Below are positions 50,746 to 64,000 of a stretch of 64,000 nucleotides of DNA, one piece after another. Each line of letters begins with the position of its first letter. Within the stretch, counting starts at the first letter, position 1. Both the position numbers and the translations under genes were made by a program. Where the stretch lies: assembly GCF_963662255.1 (NCBI RefSeq), contig NC_085047.1:56046006-56110005 (forward strand), given 5' to 3'. The DNA is from Cinclus cinclus. Taxonomy: Eukaryota; Chordata; Aves; Passeriformes; Cinclidae. Under the pieces are notes generated by a model. The model searched no databases, was not told where the DNA came from, and saw nothing but the letters and a program-made list of their open reading frames with translations.

Positions 50746-53700
50746 GATATGTGGAGTCCCTCCCCTCCTCTTATGAGGGAGATGTTGCACAACATTCCTA
50801 CAACAAGGAGATACAGAAGATGCATCTTATCCTCTTTGCTAATAGAGCAATACAGGAGAAAGAGCAGACCAGATGAGCCATAGCACAGCTCAAACTAGCC
50901 TGATCACCAGGAACCAGAGGATCAGCTATCCAAGATACCCCATTAACTGGGAATTCCCATCTGCAACTGCCATGTCTTGAAAGCATCTACTTGAGACTTG
51001 CTTTTTTCACACACACCTCTAATTTTGAAATCCTATCTTCTTCTTCTTCTTCATGTGTTGTTGTACTAAAGACAAGAACTCACTGCTCTTCTTAGCTCCC
51101 CTTTCCATTAAGAAACTGTTCTGTCCTTTCACTTATAAAGGACAAATCAAAGGCTTTAGCAGATGCCCTCTTTCTGTTTTAAATTCCATCTGATATCCAC
51201 CTGGGTTCAAATGACTTTCGGTTTGATTCTGTTTCTTTTGTGCTTGAGTCAACAAATGTCATAACTGGTAGAAAGTCTAGAGATTGTCTCATGTTTCCAC
51301 GAGATTAGATAGGCCATAATTTCTGAGTTCAAAACCTGCCTACACATCCACGTTGCTCAAACAGTGCAGTCAACCCATAAATTAGCTTAAAAAAGGGAGA
51401 AAAACACATAAAAGTATTGTAATTTGTGGTTCCAGTACAAGAAGGTACTAAACAAGGAGAGTTTTAAATGCCTATTTAGCAGAAGGTTTATATGTGATTT
51501 GTGTGCCTCGTGCATTCATTCGCTCGGCAGAGCCCAGGGCAGAAGCCTTTAACAGGGGTCATATTACTGGGTCATGTAATATGTATTACTGGGTCACAGA
51601 GTTAGCTCCTTGAAATGCCAGGGACAGCATCACCAGCAAAGCAGGAGTAGCTCAATGAAAGTGTGTGAGTGCCATGCATCTCCCTCTGTGGCTGCCAAAC
51701 AGCTGGCTTGACAGGGCAGTGGTTTTGAGCTGCCCACTGCTGACATTGTCACTGCTGCAGGGCACACAGGGCAGCTCCAGAGGCCAAGGTGGCTGAGGCC
51801 CTGCTTGAGGAGTTGTCAGAGAAGTATCAAACATCTGTCTTTGAAGCAGCAGCTCTCATGAGACATGGGTAAGGTTGCTGAGAGCTTTTAAGATCCTAAT
51901 ATAGCCATAATGACATAGACATAAATTAACTGATGCTTTCCCTGTGGGGAGCAGCCACAAAATATTGAGAAAATCAGATGGCTTGGGCAATGGCTGAAGA
52001 ATGCTTTTGGAAATGTCCCCCACGCTCATTGCTCCTGCATCTACTCTTTCTCTTCTTCTGGCCTGAAAAGCATCTTGTGAGCATGAAAAACATAATTAGT
52101 GAATATAAAGTTATTCTACGTGATATTATTTTAATATATTGTAACAATTATAAACGTCAGCTCTACCTCCAGATTTCTGTTTAACTAAGCTCCTAACTTC
52201 AGTGTTACACTCTTGAAATCAGTTATCCAAACCATTCTCAGCTAAAATAAGTGTTCTGCTGGCACTATGCCCAAAGTCAATCTAATCAGATGGAATTCTG
52301 TGTGCTTGTTTCCAAGAAAACTGATATTAAATTAAAACCCACAAGTGGACTCCAGACTTTATGGTCTCTGAATTTTCAAGATGTTCAGACATGGTTCAAG
52401 ATGTTGATTTGGAAAACATGAAATGTAGGAAAATTTTCAGTCGTGTTTGATTCTGTCTCTGAGCTTTGAAAGCTGGCACTCCCTTTTCCCCTGTGGTAAG
52501 CATAAAGTAATAGCAGTCATGACATGACACAAAGTCCATAGGGCCAATATTTTAATGAGGTCAGGCTTTTCTTTGGATGAGAAACCTACAAGCAAAGCCA
52601 AAATGTGACAAGAAAAACTACTGCAAGTGGAAGATAATTTATCTGAACCAGAGTCTCAACTCAGTGCTGGAGCTGACCTATGCACTGCTGGATATTCTCT
52701 GTTTCAGATGTAGCTTCAAACCAGAGCCAAGACGGTTACTTAATGCCAAGACAACTTTTTAAAGAAGATTCCTGTAAAGAGCTATTCCTGGGAGACCCTT
52801 CCACTGTACTGAGGTAGCTGAGGAGGTTTCCTGATGTGGCTCAGGAGAACAAAAGCCCAGACTGAAGTAGCTGGAGAAGTGAAGAGGGCCAAGAGGAAGG
52901 CAGACTTGGAGCAGGAAGACCTGAACTAACAGGAATTGTAAGACAACTGATGAATGAGGTAAGGGAAGGAGAAGAAAGCCATGCAGCTCAGCTGACAAAA
53001 AGATGCTTTGGAGAAGGAAACTGCCCTTTCCAGCAGACAGCATCCTGAATGATACTGAGCAGATTGTCTACTCAAGACCACTCAAAAAGTGCATTTTTCT
53101 GGGCTTGCCCTGAATCCTGTGAGGTGATCTGGACTTCACGTATCAACACAGAGCTACAGCCAAAGGCAACGAGAATTCCCTCTTAATTTATATATAATGC
53201 AGAGTACATGGAAGCCAAAATTAACAGGGGTTTTTTATTGTTATTCAGAATATCAGCTCTCAACAGGCAAATGGGAGATGTGTCATCCCCTCATTTTAGA
53301 GGACCTTGAAAAAATGTTATAATTTGGAAACACTGAGATACCAAACCAATATGTGTCATGGCAAAGCACATAGGGAAATTAGCCATTGTTTGGAGAAAAG
53401 GAACAAAACATTTTCTGTTAACAAGGCTTCTGGAGCAGCTGTTTTTCACCTAAATAAATGCTGATTTAAAATGCATGATACAAGCACTTATTCATCCTAG
53501 GCTCCCTGCTGCAGAAAGGTGAGAAAGAGACACTTCCAGAGAGTAACTCGAAACCTACGCTGAACTGAAAACTCTAAGGAACTACTAATGTCTCTCCACT
53601 GACTCCAGAGGGAGCTTTGGACAACTCTCCTCTAATTCCATTGCCAGTAAACCAGGACAAAGGCTGAAGGGTAAAGGAGAATAAACTGGGGAGCAGCCTT

Positions 53701-56665
53701 TGAACAATCAGCACTCTTCCTCTTTGTGCAGATCAAGGCAGAAATTCTTTGGAGGAAAAGTAACAGCTAAAGCCTATATTATAATATGTCTGTACAAAGG
53801 GGAAAATTATGGTTGCCTGTGCATTTTTTTTTCCTGGCATATCCTAACATTTTAGAGATTGGGTCCAAAGCATTCATGCTCTTTTAGCACAGCTTGGTAT
53901 GCCAGATGTGCAGGTAGCTCTCATGAATTCAGGATATCTCTGTTGCCAGCTCTAAATATGTCAGTCTCAACTTAGTGGCCAAAATGGTAACCAAAGACTA
54001 GTCATAATACTTGGCCTTTTCTCTTTTTGTTACCTTTCAATTTTCAGTTCTCAGTTGGATACAGGATTTGTTTAAACTTCAGAATTGCTCTGTAAATGTG
54101 TGAATGGGTTTTAGATCATGCAATCTCTTGTTTTAAACACAACATGCTGAGGTATATTATAATACACAGTATATTTAGGAGGAGCATTAGGTAATAGAAA
54201 CATGCCTGAGTGAACAGGATTTTTAGAGGAAAAAACAATAACAGTAATGACTGGATTCTGGTTTTCCTTAGCCTTTGTGAGAGGAAGAAATGTGGCTTTG
54301 ACAGCCCCCTCTTCTGTACCTGTGTTAAAGACAACAGAGATACTCCCTTTGTGAAGCTAAAAAAGGGTCACAAATAAGTTGCCTGATTCAAGTACAGATT
54401 TTTCCAGAGACAATATAGAGTTAATTTCTAAAAAGCAGTGTTGAGCAGCTTCAAAGGGAGCTTTCCAGGAGCCACATAACATTTCAGCCTGCAGCAGCAC
54501 CACCAGCAAAATGCTTTTGGCCAGAACTGCTGGTGAGGTGCCACTTCTCATCTTCCCCTTTTCCTGCAGCTCTGGGTGGAAAAGCCACATCACTGCATAT
54601 CTGGAACATATGCCGTTGTGTATGGAAACATTATTTATAGTGGATAATTGTGGAAGTATCGCTGTCTTTGGGTTGAATTGCATACAGTATCTTTCTTCCT
54701 GTAGTTTTCCCTGCTAAGGGAATTAGCTGCTGCAATGATTTACACACTTGAGTAGGAATATTTGGGTTAAACCTTTGGTTACTAATGTTATGTTAGGAAA
54801 ACAGCCATGTTATAGCAAGCTATTTTGGTGAAGTTTCACTGGAATAAAACATATTTTAGGAAGGAGGATTTTGTTTCCATTTCCAACATCTGCCATCAGA
54901 CATAAGCAAACAGAGTGACAAGTTATAGCCATTGACACATGGCAGCACCCATAGACTGGTACAGCAAACAGTGCTGTGGTTCACAAAGCAAACACAGCTG
55001 CACGGTGTCATGCAATCTACCTGTCCTGCTCCTTCTTGTGCTTTTCCAGGAGCCCAACAGGAATTATCAAAGTATAGACAATCTAGAATAAAATCTAGAA
55101 CCAATTATAGACTTCAGTAAAATTAAAGGCTGACCTTTTCCTTTACTTATTTTCTGAATTTATATCCATCTATGGTCTTTCAGAATTTTTCTCCACAATC
55201 TAATTACTGGCTGATTTGTGGCCAGCAGTCAAACTTCAAAACCATTTTGCTTCAACTCAGTAATTTCTCCCTCTGCAGCAGCTCTAAGTGTTGGCACTGC
55301 TCTCCTGTTTTCAGTTATTTCAGACTGAATATCCTATTACATCCACGATCTGATTCAATTCATACAGGATTGGCTAGAGTCACAGGAAATGTTCAATATG
55401 TCTTTTAATTCTGAGTGGCAATTCCAATCTAAACACTGTCTTACTGTAAATTCCAAGCAAGCTGGAAGACACTATTATAGTAATATGGAAAATTAAAACT
55501 TGGTTTTAAGGTGGCACTGTTTCTGAAGTAGAATTCCTATTAGTGCCAAATCGTATGTAAGTTGTTTATGTAGTTCTATGTAGTTTTACTTATACCCCAT
55601 GCTTTCTTTACAGTAAAAGGAAGTGAGCAAGCATGTCTGAGGCAGTGCATCTGACCTAGTTCAGACATTTATAAAGGAATCTGGCCCCAGCATCACTGTC
55701 CCTCTCTAATGACTCACAACCAGCTCAGACACGGGTGTTGACACAATACTGTCCAATCTGTTCAGAAGTATCTTACACAAAAGCTTTAGCTTAAAAAGTC
55801 AGTATATCAAAAGCTGATGCCTACATCAGAATAAGAGCTTGACTGTGCTTATACAACCTGCTGAGAGCAAAGGTAGAGTGTGGGTGCAGAGCCCAAGGAA
55901 CAGGAATTGGTTGCTGTTGGCAGAACTGCTCCTGACTTCAAGGGCATGGTGATCTCCCTCTTTCCTCCTGTGTGCCACAGTTCCTTACATCCCATGAGTT
56001 GTGCCTTTCCATCCCTCCCTGCCCGTTTGTTCACAAACACAAGTACTGGGCCTGGCATCTTGGGCATAAATGCCATCAATATCTGTAATTATTTTTCACT
56101 GGAATGTGGCCAGTGAGTCCAGAGATGATGAAATACCATGTCTCTGATGTACTTTGCTATGAACAAATGAATACTTATAATGTGATTCTCTCTAAGAGAG
56201 AACAGGCTCTCTGTCAGCTGTACATTCTGCCACTCCTTCAAATAAAACTGCCAGCACAAAGAGGAGTTGAATTAGGAAGTTTTCTCCATAATCTTCCCTC
56301 TATTTTAAACAGGCTAATCCACACTAACTCTTTCTCCAAATTTTGCCTTAGACTTTCTTTTCCAATTCAGATGTAAATTTTGAGGTCAGAAACTCATTTA
56401 TCTCACTGTCTCTCTTGGTTCACTGCTAGTCTGGGTGTCCATCAATCCAAACACAATGATCTGCCTTACAATTTGTGGTTCAAAACATAAAATTCTGTGA
56501 TGGGTGAAGTAATTACAATCTAAGAAAATGTAAGAAAAATATAGCTTATTTCCATTTTCAGGAAAAAAAGCAAGTTTTTAAGTTTAAAAATACTGTAAGT
56601 ACTCCTAGAAAAGAACATTAGGAAAAGGGTATTTAGGCTTCAAAATCCAGTAGCACTTTACTGGA
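50746..56665. other. Intergenic stretch
   Basis: I see no gene or transposon. Minor features are a (TTC)n run at about 51036-51052 and a 21-bp-spaced direct repeat of TATTACTGGGTCA at 51563-51575 and 51584-51596. Open frames are short and without motifs. Confidence 0.55.
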
Positions 56666-56667
56666 AG

Positions 56668-56843
56668 ACTGTTGATCCCACGAACCCCAGTCACCATCCC
56701 TAGAGGTATTTAAAAGATGTGTAGGTGTGACATATGGGGACATGGTTTAGTGATGGTCTTGGCAGTGCAGTGTTAATGTTTGGACTGAATGGTCTCAGAG
56801 GTCTTTTCCAACCTAAATAATTCTATGATTCCTTGATTCTATG
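56668..56843 (+). mobile_element. CR1 LINE, short 3' end fragment
   Basis: The last 175 bases or so of a plus-strand CR1 are present. They include 'CATCCCTAGAGGTATTTAAAAG', the TTGGACTGAATGGTCTCAGA block, 'GGTCTTTTCCAACCTAAATAATT' (landmarks, quoted approximately) and the terminal ATTCTATGATTCCTTGATTCTATG repeat. Only the very end of ORF2 and the 3' UTR remain, consistent with extreme 5' truncation. The 3' terminus is intact. Confidence 0.93.
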
Positions 56844-59717
56844 TTACTCAGCATATTACCCAATCCACCCCCATACCTGATTATGAATTTTTAAGAGATA
56901 AGTTTCAGGGCCTATATGTGATAAGGAGTAAATAAAACATATTAATTATTAATATTATTTTTCTCTTTCATTTTCCCCAAGATGTTCCAAAGCAGGAATT
57001 TCAAAATATCTAATTTTCTAAGCCAAGGTGAGGTAAAGTCTCTTCTGTGCTAGAGTGTTAAAAACTTTACAGGGTTAAGGGTTTTACCCAGTAAGTACAA
57101 AATCACATGAGTGCCAGATGCATCATGACCTCCTCCTTACAAAGTGATACTTCCCTCTTACAGTGAGATCCCAGTCTGAGTGAGAGCCCAAGCCCTGGAG
57201 TGGAGGTGCCACTCTGCCCATTTTAGGGCTGTGGGTAGCTCACCCCATTTTTTACCAAGGAGAAGCTGCCATGACCAGGCTGACGTGGATCCTTCCATAA
57301 GCAGGACATCTGGGCAGGGGGTCATGATAAGAGTTTCAGGACTGAGCTTCATGCCCCAGTATGTGAACTTCCAGATAGGTTTTTTTCTTCAGAAAACAGT
57401 TTTCTTTACTGGGCATACCAAGCCCTATCACATGTAAATAACAAAACTGAAACAAATGCATTTGTACAAAAAGGAGTTTTAATTTCAGATAACAGGCATT
57501 TTGTGTTGATGGTCACCTTGCTGAAAAGTTCTTGGCCATGTCTAATCTACATAGAAAACTTTATTGAATGTTCTTTGCCTCTGTTTTGTGTCTCATTCTG
57601 TCTCTTGCACACATGCACTTGTAAAACATCGAGCTCAGAGGCCACAATCCCATTTGAGGCTTCTACAAGTAGTGAGTAAATGTAACGCTAATTGCAGTGT
57701 ATCCACAGTGTGTGTCATTCTCTGGCACAGAAATAGCAGTCTTGCTTCTGAGTTCAAGGAGTTCAGGTTAAAACTTTGAGATCACAGATCACTTTTCCTG
57801 GAATTTTACATACTTTTCTTAAAAACACCCTGAAAAGCTTTTTCTGAGGCAGTGAACCAAGGTCAAATGGACTCTGTTTTCAGTCTGTTTGCATATTTGC
57901 ACAAGCTTAGAGAACTCTTATCAGTTCATTTAAACAGGGTAAAGAAAAACAAACCGGGGGCAAAAAAAGACAGAGAAATCAGAGAACTCAATTAATGAAA
58001 GACACAAATAATAGATAAATTAGACTTCTTGATTTGGTTCCCCTCCTTTTATGTGCACTTAAGTGTTCATCCTACAGTAGCCCAAATTCCCCCCAAGCCC
58101 CCTTAGAATCCCCAAGGACCACAAAAATAATTGCATACTGGTCAAAAGTAGTGCCATGACCAAGGTATGCTTGTTTGTCCATCAGCAGAGCTTTTTGTCC
58201 AGCTTTTTCCTCTTCCTAGCTGTCAGCGTTCACAGATCTGCTAGGAATGGAATTGTTCTGAAAACCTCTCTCCCTCTGTTTCATTTGGTTGAAACAGGGC
58301 AAGAAATGTAGAAGTCATCTGCTGAGAAGATGGGATGGGGAGAGGTCAGCAAATGAAGTGATCATATGGACTTTATTTTTTAGAAAAGCTCCCGGAAAAA
58401 TGTAGACAGTGAAAAACACCCACAAAATAGGAAAAGAGAGAAAGAGTACTAGGATTGTTATTGGCATGATCAAAAAAGAGAGAGCTATTCAGTGACAAGA
58501 ATAGATATCAATAATTAAACCTTCAGGTCCAGGAGTTTTCAGAGAGCAATTTGCATTTTAAGTAACCCAGTACATAGTGGAACTAATAAAATCCAATGTC
58601 TTTTTATTTTTGATGTCAATGTTCTAAAGAGATATAAAGATTTTTAAAAATTATATTGTTTAAAATCTTAACTGCAGTTTAAATGCCCAGAGAAGTTATA
58701 AATTTAAAATTAAACCTGTAGGTTCAAAGATTACATTCAGCTTTTCCTGATGGAGTGAGACAACAGATATTTTTAATTCTTTGTGCAGATCAGAGTAAAA
58801 AAAGTGTGACTTAAAGTTATTTGTCCTGCTGAAAATCAACAGAAAGAATCAGATATCATTTGTAGTTCACTGCAGTGTTGCACACAATGCCGAAGTTCTA
58901 ATTATCAAAAGATTTTCCAAAATCTCAGTGTATTTCAGCAGGTTGTCATGCTGTTGCCTTGCAAACAGTCATGCTCCCATGAAGCCTAGTAGCCAGTGCT
59001 GGATTTATCCCATCGAGCAAGGCCTTCTGTGCCAGTCACCATCCCAAATTCCAACTATATTAGCAGTGAGAAAGAGCCACTGCCAGGAGTTAATTCACCT
59101 TGTCCTACAGGAGACATCTAAAGTGAAGTAAATCACCCCTGAATATGGGGATTGCTCTTCACTGATTAGAAAGGATTCCTGGGTGATTGTAAAGGTCTAC
59201 CCTGTGGACATCTAAAGGTAGGAAAGATGCTCCTATTCGTGATGCCTGCTTGTGTGGGCACTGGATGTGGCCTCACTGAGGAATACAAACACTGTTCTCA
59301 GCTCATGTCACCGTGAACGCCAGCCCCTGCCTAAGAGATCATGGCATGTCACAACACGAAGGAAGGAATACTTCAGATTCATTGCAAAGGGAAGTCATCT
59401 CCACTTCTGTGAGGCCTCTTATTTCAGGAGAATTTAGCCAGATTCCTCTTGATATCCCACATTATAAAAAGACTCACTTTTAGCCTGGCATTCTTCACAT
59501 AGATTAGCTTCTACCCATATTTATTCGCTTATGTATTTTTTACCTGTCTCTAAAACATTTTCCAATAGAGTAGATGGCAAAGCCTGCATGTGCTGGGAAG
59601 ATTAAGGAACGATCCGAACAGCACTTCTTGGTTCATATTTTAATTCCTAATTACCTTGCTTCATAGAACTCCATCCTATCAAAGTTCCTGTTGCTCAAGC
59701 AAAGCAATGAACAAACT

Positions 59718-59744
59718 GAAGCTTCAAATATGATTTGAAGCTTC
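59718..59744. repeat. Perfect 12-bp hairpin with 3-base loop
   Basis: The arms GAAGCTTCAAAT (59718-59729) and ATTTGAAGCTTC (59733-59744) are exact reverse complements around ATG. GAAGCTTC within each arm is itself palindromic. No retroelement or terminator context is evident on either side. Confidence 0.88.
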
Positions 59745-60606
59745 CTTAATTTAGGCTGTAATACTGAAGTTAAGCTACATCCCTAATTTAGTTGTTATAA
59801 AGCCAAACCAGTATTCGTTTGGTTTTTAGCTTGGTTTTGATTTTTCTCAGTTAAATTTCAGGTTTGATTAGCCATATGGATTCAAACAGGTAGAAGTTAC
59901 AATTTTCTTTTAGAATATAGGGTAGAGAACAGAAGAGAACTGGTTTAGATCGTAACCATAGGTCTTCCTTAGAAAGAAATTCCACTAAGGGGGAATAAAA
60001 GCCAAAGAAAGATTCTGAAGAACAATTCCCTGTACACGAAACCCCTGTGGGGGACAAAATTGCAGTAAGGGAATACCTCTGGGAAACTGGAGCTGGGAGA
60101 AACTTCTCTTGACATTTTGAATACCTCCATCCCAGGATTCTATATATGAAGCTTGCACCCAATGAAAAAATACCTATTTTGACCAAACCCTATATAGCCC
60201 CATATTGCTTCTTTTTCTGTCCACTGAACCGTGCTAATCTGTACCCTTATCCCTGCTGCATGTTCTGTCACTTGTCGGGCAATATGCTTAGAAGTCTCCA
60301 GCCTTGCTTCAGTCCCCTGGCAGCAATTCAACCAGTCAGCTGGCAAAGCTGGATAATTACTGCTTAGCCCTAAAGAGCTTGAAGTTCGTTTGCATGGACC
60401 TGTGTCCTGGTGACACCAAAGCATTGAACCAGAGGGCAAATTTTCCTTCCCCCGAACAATTTCTGTAAGGGGAGGAACACGGGGAGTTGTAAATAGACAC
60501 TAAATTATTGTTACCAGAAGGAATTACCAGGGACTGAGATATGTGGACTATCTTCTATGCTTGATTTGAGGTCATTACAAGGTAAAAGAGACTACTGGGC
60601 TTCATT

Positions 60607-60630
60607 CTTCCTTCCTTCCTTCCTTCCTTT
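60607..60630. repeat. (TTCC)n microsatellite
   Basis: About five to six TTCC units preceded by TTCATTC. This is a pure pyrimidine strand and likely length-variable. It lies in intergenic DNA. Confidence 0.9.
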
Positions 60631-63600
60631 ATGCTTTTATAGAAAACTGTACATGGCTCCACTGGCCTAAAGGGTTTTTTGGGAAGTGCCTTTGTGGAAG
60701 TACTTAGAAGACCTGAAAAGTAGGTTGTGGTAGAGACAAGACAAACATAGACATCAGGTCACACATTCTAAGCAAAGCTGATGTTTTCTTTGTTTATTCA
60801 GTGCAAGTTGCTCATGATAACTTCTGTCTTACAGTTTCTCCTGATTGTTATTGTTGTTTTTCATGGCTGAAGCAGCCTGACTGGCTCCCTCTGGAAGAAA
60901 TAACACACAGGTCAGCATGATAAGGAATGTAATTAAGTAGGACTGAGCCACATTCAGCACTGTTCCTCTTGGCTGGCTGCTCCGTGGTGTCCGTGTACAG
61001 TGTGTGGGATGCTGCACTGAATCACCACCAGCAGCTGCAGAACGGCCACTCTTCATGTCACAATTGTGCTTGAAGTTAGGTGATCCTACAACCACAGAAT
61101 GGAAGCCCTAAAGTAGTTCCTTGCTCACTAAATCATCTTGAAAATGGTGGCAATCAGGTTATACAATCCTGTTCATGGTCTGAAGGCAAAGCACTAAAAT
61201 CTTCTTCAGTATTCAAACTAAGTACCCTCATGTTTCAGTTGTGCTGCTTGTAGCCACATAACTCCAGTAGCACTCATGCAGTTTGGTTTGTACTGCAAAC
61301 TGATAAGCACTGGGGTGATTCAAAGCTTTGTTAAACATGATGGGTGCAGGGAGAGAAGTAGCAAGACACTCTGTATTCCAGTGTGAGCATCACCAAAATA
61401 ATGAGGGGAGCTGCATCCTACCTCATTATTCAGCACTGCTCTGCAAAAGCAAACTTGAACTGCCTTGGGACAGATTTTCTGCTTGTTCACAAAAAACCTG
61501 TGGAAGTCTTCTGAGGCAGCCTAAACTGTATGTCCAGACAAAAACATACCTTTTTGACAGGGGGTTCTCAAGGTGTTTGTCAGCCCTATAGACCAGCCCT
61601 GCTGTGCCTGACCTCTCCAAACCATTTCAGAACACATGGCTGAGTGACAAATCACTCCATGGACTTTCCTGGAGGAACACTGGCCCTGCTCTCAGCCAAG
61701 GTAGATGGGAAGTATAAGCAGCCTTAAATTGGGATGAGACAAGTGTAGATGTTCAGGGAGAGGATTAAGAAATGCTTTAAAGCTTTGGGTTTGCAGCAGA
61801 AATATAAAGATATATTTGGAGGGTTTTTTAAGACTGAGAGGCTGTGGTTTGGTGTGCATTGCTGAACCTTCAGCAAGCAGAAATACATTGTGCCTAAGCT
61901 TCTTAATCCAGATTTATTCTTGAACATATTCTACCTATGTCCCCTAAAACATTAGATGGCCCACAACTCTGAGGAGTTGTTATTATCTGGCAACAAATGT
62001 CACCCAGGATCTCATGGATATGATTAATAATAATACTTAATATGTGATATTCCAGTTGAAACTTCTCTTACAGCAACAATACCAATCACAGCTTGCAATA
62101 TTACTGTGTTTGTCCATTAACACCACATTCCTTTTTTCTAATTCAGGTGAGGTTTTTTTTGAAAGGTGTGTATGGGGCAGCTGTTGAATTTCTATGGATA
62201 GCAGCTCCAAAACAAACAAAAAAAATCTGAAAATGTGCTAAGTGCAAGTCTATTCTCTAGCTGCTGATGTGCTCCCTTAAATCTGTCTAGCAAAACAGAT
62301 GGCATCTTAATATTTTTTTGTTTACTTAGCGAATCCTGCAGTGGTGATGTAATCTTGTTTTATTCTCTTGGCTGGTTGAACTATTGTGGTAGAAACATAA
62401 AACTGTAGTGCTTCCATTAATGATGCATGGGAAAGAGTGACAAGCACTTCACTTGGAGAACTTACGTACTGAAGCTGAGACATGGATGGAATGTCAGTTC
62501 CTGATTCCACATTGTTATGAAACCTGCCACAAAGCCATTGCCCAGCCTCAGACATGAGTGTCCTGGGGAAGCGAGCCCAGCTGGATACTGGTCCTGTTGA
62601 AGGGCTTGGGTTTTCATTTGTTCCTTCATCCTGACCAGCACTCACAGGGACAAGGAAAGACTGGTGTGCTGGGTGCAGTTCCAGATGGTCATTTCAGGGA
62701 TTCTTTGGGTTTGCTGGGTCCATCTGATCCCAAAAGGAAAGTAGCAACTCACATGAAAGATGAACGAAATCTGGCTCCCTGACGTCAGGAAAGAGGTCTC
62801 CAGCCTGTAGTGCTCTACAGTGTCCTCCTTCTCTCAGGTGCAATCACACAGGTCAGGTCTGGAATCTGCATTTGCCCAGATGTCAGTTGGGAGAAAGCCA
62901 TTGGATGCACAGGCATACAGGTCTGAGAAATGGCATTTGGACTCAGTTTGGGAAATGCAGTCAAGTCCTTGAGAAACTAGGTCTTTGTGCTCTTTCAGAA
63001 GGTGTTGAAATTCAAATATTCATTCTTCTCCTTGCCTAGGGAAAGAGAAAGCTTCTCAGGGAGGGAACTGGTCTCATTAGAGAGTTTCTCTAGCTGAATA
63101 CACGAAGTGCCAGCTTCTCCTGGCTGGTGGTCATTGTCCAAAGGAGCCTTTCTCCTCACATCCTTTCCATCAGCTACAAGGATGGTGCCCAGAAAAGCCT
63201 GGTTGCAGTGGATAGAGCAAGCAGCTAAAGTGGGACACAGCTCTGCTGCCTTTACCTCCAAATGAGAACTTTACTCTTTTGCACTTGATCTTGCTGCAGC
63301 TCATCCCTGCAGACTATGGGACTTGATGGGAAAGAGCAATCAGGATGTGATCCAGATGTGTCTTGATGATCCTGGAAGGATCTGTTCTTATCTGCTGGGG
63401 TTAAGTAACTTCAGGGCTAACATAAACCATTATGTTGTACCCAGTTACCTGGCAGCTGGAGCCCTATCATCCTGTTACACGTTAGCTTTTATACACACAT
63501 TTTTAAATTTTAATTTAGTTTTGCTTGTTTGTTTGTCTGTTTTTTAAATCTGCCCCCATTAAATTATTTCATGAGCTGTGGGCTAAAGTTTTGTTCTGTC

Positions 63601-64000
63601 ATTCAAGTCCTCCTTCACATAAATAGAATACCTTTAGTGATGGTAGACCTGATTTACATATAAGAAAGGTGTAGGCATGGAGCAGTGACACAAGTCTGCC
63701 CTTTGAAAATGGAGTCAGTGGAATGCATATCTACAAGGTGAACTTCTGAAATTGATACACACAGGAGTTCCTAAGGATTTCAGTGCTAAGGTGGTCCGAT
63801 CCATTATCCAAGTCCTAGCCTTTCTGCAAATTAATATGTAGAACCAACACCTACATAACAAAGCAGTGCACCAAATGTTGGTAACTCTTCTCTGAAAACA
63901 AAGGAAAGACTAAACAGGCTGGCTTGAACTTTTCCCCAGGAGGACTTATTACATTCCTGGCTGCACCTGACATCCTATGTGATTTTGTTCAATGCATTTT

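Larger units (their letters stand above)
56844..64000. other. Intergenic stretch to the right edge
   Basis: No gene is recognised. It contains a perfect 12-bp hairpin at 59718-59744, a TTCC repeat at 60607-60630 and a block at about 60020-60467 with weak LTR-like features, which are discussed separately. Open frames reach 111 codons without recognisable domains. If mammalian gene order holds, RCBTB2 would lie beyond this edge, but nothing here shows it. Confidence 0.5.

Noticed and set aside
50309..50825. Several long tyrosine- and isoleucine-rich minus-strand frames
   Set aside because: They are produced by the pentanucleotide array. A 5-base unit reads as the same five-residue repeat in every frame and happens to lack stops.

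Overview
The window looks like bird nuclear DNA. It is CpG-poor and mostly non-coding. At least seven fragments of CR1 non-LTR retrotransposons, the dominant avian LINE, are recognisable, several with the short ATTCTATG-type 3' terminal repeat or its complement. The single intact gene encodes a vertebrate class A GPCR. I cannot assign an order or species from the sequence alone.

The one convincing protein-coding gene is at 21027-21971 on the minus strand. It is a single-exon 314-residue open frame that I identify as cysteinyl leukotriene receptor 2 (CYSLTR2). A good splice acceptor lies 4 nt upstream of its ATG, so the transcript probably has one or more 5' untranslated exons further right. 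In mammals the gene sits between RCBTB2 and FNDC3A. I see no coding exon of either here, so the window appears to be the receptor plus its flanks.

Layout: 1-9.5 kb is intergenic, with a G-quadruplex-type run, pyrimidine-rich tracts and a GT microsatellite. From 9.5 to 17.9 kb lie an old CR1 piece, a TG/TA microsatellite and three minus-strand CR1 insertions, with G-rich DNA between the last two. From 17.9 to 22.0 kb are the receptor and its 3' flank. From 22 to 27 kb is the presumed 5' flank or intron. A microsatellite and two plus-strand CR1 fragments occupy 27.1-28.2 kb. From 28.2 to 50.5 kb no transposon is recognisable by eye. A pentanucleotide array at 50.5-50.75 kb sits inside a direct duplication of its own flank. 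From 50.75 to 64 kb is intergenic DNA with one short CR1 3' end, one tetranucleotide repeat and a possible LTR-like block near 60 kb.

There are no operons, CRISPR arrays, tRNA or rRNA genes that I can support. Nothing here amounts to a new biological system. The points most worth a second look are the receptor's very short C-terminal tail, the drifting pentamer array with duplicated flanks, three near-perfect small hairpins and a speculative upstream first exon of the receptor.
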